Below are positions 55,569 through 64,000 of a stretch of DNA of 64,000 nucleotides, one piece after another. The notes beneath the pieces were generated by a model, which saw nothing but the letters and a program-made list of their open reading frames with translations, made no database searches and was not told where the DNA came from. Within the stretch, counting starts at the first letter, position 1, and every line of letters begins with the position of its first letter. Source of the stretch: Canna indica (lineage: Eukaryota > Streptophyta > Magnoliopsida > Zingiberales > Cannaceae); contig CP136894.1 in the NCBI GenBank assembly GCA_034359265.1, positions 28,550,501 to 28,614,500 on the forward strand, written 5' to 3'. The translations under genes and the position numbers were made by a program.

Positions 55569-57730
55569 TCATCCTTGTGGGGTTACTCCCCCTAAAAGAG
55601 AGGATGAAATCTTTGGTACCCAAATGGCTTTGGATCGTTGGGGGTGAGTGGGCTTGGGAACCCAAAGTGTCTTTGATACACTTGGGTTCATCTTGAAAGC
55701 ACAATCATAAATGGCATGCCCGTAGACACCACAACAAAAACAATGTCCATTAAATCTCTTCTTTTTATTTTTATTATGGACACGAGGTTTATCATTGGAA
55801 TGCTTGACATGTGAACTATGTTGAGCATGAGCATTCTTAAAGGAAATAACTTTCTTTTGAACATGAGGTTTAGGCCTCATTTGGTTGACATGGGAAGTAA
55901 ATTCCTATAGAAAGTTGTAATTCCCATGAATTAAATTTCTACCTATATTTCTTGGGAAGCATCAAAAATATGTTTGGTTGACAAAAAATTACTCGATATG
56001 AAGTGTAACTTCCCACCCATAATATGTTTGGTTGACATGGGTACTTCCTAGGAAGTATCCATCAAATGATCAATATACCCTTCTTTTTATAACTTAATAT
56101 TTTATTTATAAATTAAAATATATATAAAAATTATTTATAAATAAATATATATTAGAATATATGAAAAATTAAAAGTTATTTGTAAATTATTATTTTAACA
56201 CATATATGTAAAATATAATATAATTATATATATATATAATTAATATAATATATAATTTATTGTATATAAAAAATTAATTTTTATTTGAAATTAATATAAA
56301 AAAATTACATATTTTATTCAAATATAAATTAAAATGAAATAAATAGATCAAAAATTTATGAATTATTTAATTTCATAATATTGAAAACATAAATTAAGTC
56401 TACCATTAAATACAAATGTGAGGATATAATTGTCTTTTTCTTTTAAATGCAACATAGGAAGTGCAACTTACCTAGGTCCCCCTAGGTAAGTTACTTCCTG
56501 CATTTTACAGGAAGTTACACTTCCTAAGAAAGTTGTACTTTCTGCAAAATGCAGGAAGTGTGTCAACCAAACAAGGCTAAAAAGTATAACTTCTTGGGAA
56601 GTTGTGTCAACCAAACGACACCTTAACGTTAGAATGCTTGACATGAGAAGCATGATGAGCATAAGCATTCTTGAAAGAAATATTTGTATTTCTAAAATTC
56701 TTAGATGATGAATTACTAGATAGATTATTAACTTTCTTATTTAGGAAAATAACCTCATTTTTCAAGTCGTTCATGGATTAATGAATAGCATGCAATTGAG
56801 TTTTCGACATGCTATTTTCATTCTTCAATATGTCATTTTTATTTTTCAAATCCTTAGTGTCAATACTTAAAGTATCATGTCATGGATTGGGGACACTAAT
56901 TCTTAGCTTCTCATTTTCTAATTTTACATCATGTAATTGAGAGCTAAGATTTGAATTTTCTTTCTTCAATTTTTTATTTTCCTTGTCCTTTTTAACCATC
57001 AAGGCATACATGATTTTATACTCATCCATCAATTCATTAAAATCATGAGAACTAGATGAGCTAATACTATCATTATTATTAACATGACTAGAAGGAGAGG
57101 AGTGTACCTCATTGTTATCATTCATGAGGCATTCTTTTGAGATGACTTCATTGTCATGGGAAGAGGAAGCTTCACTTGAGTAAGATGATGATGTGGAAGC
57201 GTTTGACCTCTTCTTTGCCTTGTTCTTTATATATGAACGGGCAATTTTTCCTCACATGTCCTTTTTCTTTGCACAAGTGGAAAATTACCTTTCTCTTCCG
57301 ACTTTTAGATTTGCTTCTTTGACTGGAAGCACTATGGGCATCAAAATTGAGATTAGTAATAGATGAGTGACCATTGTCATCACCACCTTCATCAAAAGTA
57401 GTAATCTCTTCAATCTTGGCATAATCATATAGCATGTTTAGAGTTGCCCAAATATCGGAAGCCGAAGTGCAATGCATGACTTTTTCAAAGATATTATTTT
57501 CTAAAGGAACAATATAAGTAATTTGTTGCCTTAGCATTTAGTTCAAACCTATTAATTTATTCTTGAGTCCATGCATCCATTTTTTCCTTAGGTTCAACAT
57601 ATTTTATCTTTACCATGTTGAATACACCTAAACCTTGAGTCTTTAGAAAGGTGTACATCCTAGATTTCTATAAACCAAAGTTCGAGGCATCGAACCTAGG
57701 AGGTGTAGACGCTACCGACTCTAGAGCCAT
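55569..57730 (-). pseudogene. gag of EL3, interrupted by a MITE
   Basis: Starts MALESVASTPPRFDASNFGL at 57730. It continues through FELNAKATNYIVPLENNIFE and IWATLNMLYDYAKIEE, then a zinc knuckle with its first Cys changed to Phe (FHLCKEKGHVRKNC), a coiled coil (MNDNNEVHSS to LKKENSNLSSQLHDVK), and an intact second knuckle CFCCGVYGHAIYDC. It ends IWVPKISSSLLGGVTPQG and a stop at 55569. Stops and frameshifts near 57590-57660, 57215 and 56880 disable it. With the MITE and one TTA removed, the frame around HSNVKPHVQKK is continuous. Confidence 0.88.
55873..56622. mobile_element. Tourist-like (PIF/Harbinger-type) MITE, 750 bp
   Basis: Ends GGCCTCATTTGGTTGACA and TGTCAACCAAACGACACC are imperfect inverted repeats; both flanks are TTA (55870-55872 and 56623-56625), the PIF/Harbinger target. 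It has no coding capacity and an AT-rich core. Near the right end lie nested palindromes (aacttacctaggtccccctaggtaagtt and the cttcctgcattttacaggaag type). Confidence 0.88.
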
Positions 57731-57783
57731 TTCAAGATCGAGAGACGATGTAAAGGAGATGGTGAGATCTCAACCTACGACCC

Positions 57784-57797
57784 GCTCTGATACCAAT
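57784..57797 (-). promoter_or_regulatory. Primer-binding site of EL3
   Basis: Minus strand ATTGGTATCAGAGC directly after the LTR end CGACAACA. Confidence 0.93.
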
Positions 57798-59321
57798 TGT
57801 TGTCGAAATGGCGACACTAGAGGGGGGTGAATAGTGTGTTAACTTAATTGATTAGCCTAAATTCGATTTTAATCATTTTCTTAAATCGTTTAGGCAATTT
57901 GCAATCTTACGATTTGATGCGGAAGCGATATAAACAATTAAGCACAAGCAATAATAAATAATAATGCTAACACATGATTTATAGTGGTTCGACCCCAATT
58001 CTTACTCTACTACCTAAGCATCCCGTTTAGGATTTCCAAACTAGTTTTACTAGATTAATTCGGTTTCCCTTACACGGAGGACTTTTCACCGAAGAGTCTC
58101 ACTCTCGACCTAAGGTACTTCCACACCCGGAAGTCTCCGCCTTCTTATCGAGAGCACTCTTCCACCTCGACCCTAAGGGACAACTAAACTAATCCTAGTA
58201 AATACTAAGTTTACACAAGTGACTTTACACCTAACACCAGGTAACCACTTCCACACAAGAAGACCTAACACCCGGTCTTCGTACAAATCCAAATTAAAGA
58301 AACAATAGTTCAAATAACAATAAAATGCAATCAAAAGAGCTTAAAGAGAAAACCAATATTGCAAGCTCTTTTTCAAGCCTTTGGCGCCTTCAACTCATTA
58401 AGAGGTAGAGCTTGATCAAAACCCGAGTTGAGCCCATCTTGTGTGCTTGAAGAAGATGTTCGCGGAAAGAAATAGAGCGCAAGCAGTTCCTCTTTTGGAA
58501 GGCTTAAATCTTCCTCTTAATTGCTTAATTAAATCTGTTGAAGTCAAGGAAGAAAGGTTAAATGAGATAGGTGAGGTATATTTATACCCTCACAAAGAAA
58601 CGGCAGCTCAAAGGATAGTTTTCTATCCGTTGCAAGCCGCCGGTCGATTGGTCGGTCGACCGACTGATCGACCGGTCATTCGACCGCTGCATTCTTCCCT
58701 GTGAGCGGTCGACCAATGGGTCAATCGCCTAGATGCAAATTCATCGATCCCGCCTTCGGTCAACCGACGCGATCTCATGTCTCGGCTATCCGCAGGACAG
58801 TCGACCGATTGGTCGACCGACAGGCTTATTGCCTGATTTCGGCCTCTGTCGATCGACCGACCGGTCGATCGAAGTAGTCACTGCCTATTTTAGGCAGTGT
58901 TCGGTCAACCAACCAGTCAACCGACAAGGCTACTAGCCTTTTTCTTACCATGTTCGGTCGACTGCCCGGTCGATCGAATTTAGGCTGAATTGTATTTTTT
59001 AGCCGATTTTCTTCTGCGCTTCAGTTTCGGGTTCTGACTTTCAACGACCATCAACTTGGAGAGCTTTCATTTGATCTTTGAGCCCGTCCAATGTGACTTT
59101 GGTGCACTCGTTGATCTTCGAGAAATTTCACGACGAACCCGAGCGCAACGATCAATGTCCTTTCGATTTTCTGATTTCTTCCAATTTTTCTAACCGAGGA
59201 CATCGAACGCTAATTGATATGGAACCTGAAGATATTCTCAATGAAATATTAGTTCCATATTTATTATCATCAAAACCGAGATTAAGAGATTAAGACCAAG
59301 GTTGAAAACCTAAAGCCAACA
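57798..59321 (-). repeat. 5' LTR of EL3
   Basis: 1524 bp on the minus strand, starting TGTTGGCTTTAGGTTTTCAACC (as EL1) and ending CGACAACA. TATAAATATA is at 58586-58577. The U3 region just upstream of it (58640-58975) holds a palindromic GGTCGACC/TCGATCGACC array. Confidence 0.93.
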
Positions 59322-59817
59322 ATGCTAACACACCATCTATAATAGTTCGACATCTAACCAAGTCTATATTCACTACATATACTTGTTGCTTAGGATTTCA
59401 GCCGAATCACTATATATTAAAGTTCCTCCAAGAGGACTTACACCGTAAGCATACAACCTTCTCCCGGAAGGCACCTTCCCACCTCAAGCTCCAAGGCAAC
59501 CCTAAAACCTAGATACACAAGTTAATTTATGCATTTATACCCTAGGTCAACTAACCAAGCTTAAGAAGCAAGAAAAATAACACTTAAAATTAAAAACAAA
59601 TGATGAGTCAAACCAAGCTCCTAGCTCCTCTTAATACCTTTTGATGATTAGTCAATTCAAGATTGAGGCTCAATCAAGAAGGTAAGCATAAACTAGGGCT
59701 AATATTAAAGAATGGCTCTTGGAATCTCAAACAAGGATCAAGGATGGTTCAATAAGGTTCATAGCCATTCAAGGAAGGTAGGGAATTCACATATATAGAG
59801 AAACAAGGGTATAAAGT
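59322..59817 (-). repeat. Remnant of another minus-strand SIRE-like LTR
   Basis: Contains the family landmarks (gctaacacaccatctataatagttcgac, cactacatatac..cttaggatttcagcc, cttctcccggaaggcacc). EL3 appears inserted in it, with atgct after its end at 59322, but the other flank is lost. Confidence 0.55.
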
Positions 59818-60176
59818 GTTGGGTTCCTCCATTAATTGGGAGGTGAACTTAGCCTTGGTACATTAATCAAGATGGTGCATGAATGAATGATGATTGATGT
59901 ATACATTAAGAGGTTCATGTATATATTAAGGGATGCATATATGTACTAAGAGGTGCATATATATGTCTCCTCCACACTATAAAAGGAGAAGAGGTAAAGG
60001 GAGTTCATTATCACAAAAGAACAAAATAGTCATCCACCAAATAGTGTGAAGCTTTTGATAGAAAGTCGGTTTTATATAGAAGAAAAAAATTGTGTGAGTT
60101 GTTGTAATCCACCATGTTTAATAATGTTATTGGTGAAGCCCATTCTTAATCACTCGACAAGGTTCAAATTTCCACA
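59818..60176 (+). repeat. 5' LTR of a second copia lineage (short LTR)
   Basis: 359 bp beginning TGTTGGGTTCCTCC and ending AATTTCCACA, with TATAAAAG at 59978-59985 and minisatellite-like atgtat/taagaggtgcat repeats (59900-59960). A primer site TGGTATCATAGCC follows at 60181-60193. LTR length and primer variant fit a Tork/TAR-type copia more than SIRE. Confidence 0.8.
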
Positions 60177-60217
60177 ACAGTGGTATCATAGCCAAGTTGA
60201 AGTTCATGTGATTTAAG

Positions 60218-61774
60218 ATGGAAGGAAGTGCAAACATGTCCAAATTGATAGCCGATAACTATTCATACTAGAAACCGATGATAGATGATCATCTATATTA
60301 CAAGGATTTGTACGAGCCAATTCTCCACTAGTCGAAGTCGGAAGAGAAGACTAATATGACTGATGCACAATGGGATATCTTGAACCGAAAAGCTATAGGT
60401 ACGATTTGTAAATTTATTGATAAAAGTTTATTTGAGCATATGTAGAATTTTACAAATGCCTACGTGTTGGCCTAAGGTTTTCAACTTTGATCTTAATCTC
60501 GGTTTTGATGATAATAAACATGGAACTAATATTTTCATGGAGAAATATTTACATGTTCCAAGTTGGTTGGCGCACGACGTCCGCGATCGGAAATATCAAA
60601 AAATCAGTGAATCAGAAGGACGTTGGTCAGCGAGCTCGAACTCTTCAGGAAGAATAGAGTTCAGGTTTAGGGTATTTAGAATAATTGTATTAATCCTCAT
60701 TATGATGCAAATATCCCTAGGACATGAACCTAATCAATTACCAAGAGTTTCAAAGTCATAAACAACATTCCGGATGGGATGATGTAACAACCCGGAACAA
60801 CCTGGATGGACAACTCGGAACAACCTGGATAGACAACCCGGATTGACATTCCAGATTAGCCTGGAAAGTACTAGTACACTGCAAGTATTTCCAGAATCAA
60901 CTAGTCAAACTTTCCATAATTTTCAAAATGCCGCCAACGGCTCTATTTTAAATTTCTACCCGTTAAGCGCGTTTGAAACCGAGCTCCTACCCTTGGGATC
61001 TCTATATAAGACCCCAAACTTGCCTTCCAAACCACCTAACACTTCATGAGACATCTTTTGACATCCAAGAGCCTTCATTGAACTAATCTTTGTGGAAAAC
61101 CCTAACTTTGAGCTTCTACCTTCTTGACTGAGCCTTCGACCTTGAGTTTCATCATCAAATGCATCAAGAGGACTAGGGAACTTGTGTTGGAGCTAAGCAT
61201 TTTTGTTGTTGTATTTTATAGCTCCTTTTACTTATATTTTTTGTGTATATTTTGTTGCTACTAGTGTGTAAATTAAGATTTAGTGTGTAGATCTTGAGTT
61301 TGGTGGTTGCCTAGTTGTAGAGGCATAAGTCCACCAGTATACTTAGTTTACTAAGATTAGTTCTTGTTGTTCTTTAGGGTTTGAGGTGGGAGAGTTCTCT
61401 CGGTGAGAAGGCGGAGACTTCCGGGTGTGGAAGTGCCTTGGTGTGAGAGCGTAGAATTTCCGAAAAAAATCCTCAAGTGTAGGAAAACAATTATAATCTA
61501 GTAAAGCTAAGTTGGAAATCCTAAGCGGGGGTGCTTAGGCAGTGGAGTATGCATTGGGGCCGAACCACTATAAATCTATCTTATTTGCATTGCTTATATT
61601 GTGTTTTGATTATTTGTGTTATTTACTCGCTTCCTCATTCTTCTAGTTAAATTGAGCACTTGCCTAAGTAATCAAGAAAATGATTAAAACCGAATTTAGG
61701 CTAAGTTTTAAATAACACACTATTCATCCCCCCTCTAGTGTAGGCCATTTCACTGACACTACGAGGTTTGGACG
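60218..61774 (+). pseudogene. gag start of the short-LTR copia, split by a solo LTR
   Basis: ATG at 60218: MEGSANMSKLIADNYSY, stop, KPMIDDHLYYKDLYEP, stop, then MTDAQWDILNRKAIGTICKF and LFEHM-NFTNAY. The frame continues across the solo LTR as EVWTCKT (61764 on), typical of the gag domain of copia elements. Three stops disable it. At 61775 a new LTR interrupts it and nothing more of this element is visible. Confidence 0.75.
60465..61758 (+). mobile_element. SIRE-like solo LTR with perfect target duplication
   Basis: Begins TGTTGGCCTAAGG, ends TTTCACTGACA, and is flanked by ctacg on both sides (60460-60464 and 61759-61763). No primer site or internal sequence is attached, so it is the product of LTR-LTR recombination. 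TATATAAG is at 61003-61010. Its U3 has a ~24 bp tandem array (60786-60850, caacccggaacaacctggat) instead of the GGTCGACC palindromes of its relatives. Confidence 0.95.
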
Positions 61775-64000
61775 TGTAAGACCCGGAAAATTTTCCTAAT
61801 ATAAAATCTATTTTGGTGCAGCGCGCCGGGTCCGGGGGTAGTCAAGTCGAGCCTTAGGATCGCCTCGAGTGAAAAGGTATGACTCAATTAATGATTCATG
61901 GAATCTATTTGGGTGATTAGCTTTCCTTTTATGAAATCATGCCTTAAATTAAGTTAACTCGAGTCGGAACCCAAGTTGAATTCGGGTTTAGTCGAGGTTT
62001 GAGTGTGAGTTAAGTGAGTCAAGAGGCCTTAATTGGAAAGCTAGATGAGGGATTAAAACCCTCATCTTGCGGCCATGTGGCTCATCCATTGAGCCGCACA
62101 AGGCTGCCTAAGGGGAGAGAGGAAGAGGAGCAAGGTGAAGCTTGGGGCTTGGATCGATCCGAGTTTCGCGTCGTCGCCGGAAAAATTTCAAGTCGTCGCA
62201 CTCGATCCTTGTTTCTCTACAATCTAGGTGAGTGGTTAAGTTTTGAAGCTTGGGGGAGGCGGGTGGGCGAACCCTAGATGAGATAGGTTGAGTTCTTGTG
62301 ATCTTTTCGACGAATCTTGATTTCAATGATGTATGTTCACTATTTTATAAAATTTCTTGTCGGAATTCATTGTTTCTTCATCGATTTGCAAGTTTTAGGG
62401 CTGCCGAGTCATGGAAAAGGGGAAAGGTCATGCCAAAAAATTTCCCGATTCTCTTGACGGCAAGGAAGCCCTTATGTGACCTTAGATTAAGGTTTGATGT
62501 AGTTCCACTTGTATATCTCTCACATTATAAAGCATGCCTTCCCTAGGAATCCCTTGGAATGGCCAAATGAACCCTACAACTCATGAAGAGGGTTCGACCA
62601 AGGGTGAGGGAAGGGTAGATTAGTTCATTAGCATTTAAATTATATTCGGAATTGAAGAGGTAGAAGTATAGCTAGAGTATCCTCCCTCTTCTCCTACTAT
62701 AAGGGCCATGGCCGAGCAAGGTCTTCCTTGCTCATGGTTCGGCTAAGGCTAGGGAGGGGAGAAGATATTAGCTTTAGATAGAAATTTCATGACTATAAGG
62801 ATCATACATAGAGATATGACAATACTTAGGAAGAACACCAAACATAGCAAGTAGCTTGATTGATTTGAAATTGTAGGAATGCTAGTCTTGTAAACATCCT
62901 TAGCATTAGATCTTTAAACTTTGAATGTTGAAATTGTTACCATGTTTTGTATTTCCTACATGTTATTTGAATTCATTACTACCTTGCCATGCTGGATAGT
63001 TGTTCCTTATTGTGCTAAAATTTCTAAGGTTGTGTAAGGTTGTTATATATATACATTGTGGCCATATATGATGAAGGTATAATATTTGAATATTTTCCTT
63101 TGAATTATACATGCTGCCCTAAATGTTCTTGGGCGGGATTTCAAGGTTGACACATGGAATTCCTCACCCAAGGCAGTGTAGGAGGTTAGGTAACATGTAA
63201 AGCGTCACTAGACGTTCATTGCACTTATATGGAAACTTAGTTAGGAGACGATAACACTTCTATGACTTCTTGTATATTTTTGGAAACTTAGAACTCGTAG
63301 GTGTTCATATCTTGAAAGGGCGGCATAAATTGTCGACCATGTAGTCGGATTAAGGCCAGATACGGACAAAGGCCCAAGGTGTATATATGGAAACCCTAGG
63401 ATATTGATTGTGTGATGTGTTTGAGATGGTCCGCCGAGGAGCGTGGAGGTCGAAAATGACCAATGCTCAGCTCGGCCAGTATTGGGTCTAGAGGTGCGCC
63501 AGCGGGCCCGCTAGGTGCCAGACCCCAGTTGGGTGGGACTAGCTATCCTTACCCCAGACGGTGTCCGGAGACTAGTGGACCATCCTAGTCGACAACCCAG
63601 GATTGTTTGCTTACATCTTGAGATGATGAGGCCGATAGCCAGTCTGATACTACCTGATATGGTAGGGACAGCTATAGCCGGGATTGATTCTCTAAGTAGG
63701 CCCACGGGCCGGATGTCGAAGGCTTGATAAGTCGAGATGGCAGGTTATCATGTTCAGATGATGCGGATGAACCCGTTGGGGGTTAGTAATCGCATTAGAA
63801 ATAAATTTTACCTCCTTGTACATTTCTTTTATTGCCCTGTATGATATATATGCATGACTGAGGCTTGTATGGAGGTTCATTTGAGCCACTCACTGAGTCC
63901 CAAGTGGACTCACAGTTTCTTTCTATTTTGCAGTGCATGAGTTGTAGTTTGGTATGTCGACATGGTGCAGCTGGTGGGCGGGAGGCAGTGCCGTATCTCG
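61775..64000 (+). mobile_element. Start of a long LTR, probably Ty3/gypsy, running off the window
   Basis: TGTAAGACCCGGAAAATTTTCC at 61775 interrupts a copia gag and looks like an LTR start. No coding sequence is evident over 2.2 kb. Near the end, cactcactgagtcccaagtg, then gactcacagtttc and ttctattttgcag (63890-63935), resembles the late part of plant gypsy LTRs. No end, primer site or partner LTR is inside the window. The few frames here show no motif. Confidence 0.5.

Larger units (their letters stand above)
47119..59321 (-). mobile_element. EL3: gag-only SIRE-like element related to EL1, 3' end truncated
   Basis: From high to low coordinates: 5' LTR (57798-59321), primer site, gag (57730-55569, with a MITE inside) and non-coding tail. 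The tail is interrupted by CACTA-B at 55407-48403 and continues to ~47119, where it stops short of any polypurine tract or 3' LTR. Tail and gag align with EL1 throughout, including absence of pol. It has lost about half of the tail and the 3' LTR. Confidence 0.9.

Overview
The window reads as flowering-plant nuclear DNA from a repeat-rich, probably large genome. The evidence is spliced genes with GT..AG introns, initiator tRNA-Met primer-binding sites, CACTA (En/Spm) transposons with TNP2-type transposases, SIRE-like Ty1/copia elements with 1.1-1.5 kb LTRs, a TTA-flanked MITE, and exon pieces of a plant mitochondrial FtsH4-like protease. The sequence alone does not fix the species. No rRNA, tRNA, CRISPR array or intact host gene was seen. 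Almost everything is transposable-element DNA nested several layers deep.

Layout. 1-1964: LTR-like sequence with a ~56 bp triplicated unit. 1965-4076: minus-strand 3' LTR and internal tail of an old SIRE-like element. 4077-10746: CACTA-A (plus), with a broken TNP2 gene and an apparently intact five-exon accessory gene; its 3' end is cut off. 10747-11966: retroelement remnant and featureless AT-rich DNA. 11967-34939: a minus-strand CACTA of another subfamily (CACTA-C). Its transposase exon is split by a 15.7 kb gag-only LTR element (EL1, 13610-29346, target duplication catcc). EL1's gag is in turn split by a minus-strand SIRE-type copia (EL2, 15727-23728, target duplication cctct). CACTA-C also holds FtsH4-like exon fragments near its 5' end. 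34940-36000: no gene. 36014-38574: a nearly identical 1.27 kb tandem duplication ending in a GC-rich host-like gene fragment. 38852-40428: a 5'-truncated Ale-like copia between 190 bp direct repeats. 40940-47118: an old LTR interrupted by copia EL4 (41337-46666), itself interrupted by another LTR. 47119-59321: EL3, a minus-strand relative of EL1, carrying the complete 7.0 kb CACTA-B (48403-55407, target duplication atg) and a 750 bp MITE (55873-56622, target duplication TTA). 59818-61774: 5' end of a different copia, its gag split by a SIRE-type solo LTR (60465-61758, target duplication ctacg). 61775-64000: the start of a long, probably gypsy, LTR running off the window.

How the parts relate. 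EL1 and EL3 are gag-only elements with no pol, sharing a ~3.3 kb non-coding tail, so they would depend on a pol-encoding relative; EL2 and EL4 show what such relatives look like, though both are now defective. CACTA-A and CACTA-B are the same subfamily with complementary damage: A keeps an open accessory (TNPA-like) gene but a broken TNP2, while B has both termini and an almost open TNP2 (two nonsense codons). The points most worth checking are a gag-only family with a conserved UUCG-capped hairpin after gag, palindromic GGTCGACC arrays just upstream of the TATA box in at least five LTRs, a ~90 bp-arm hairpin before the CACTA transposase, and FtsH exons captured by CACTA-C.
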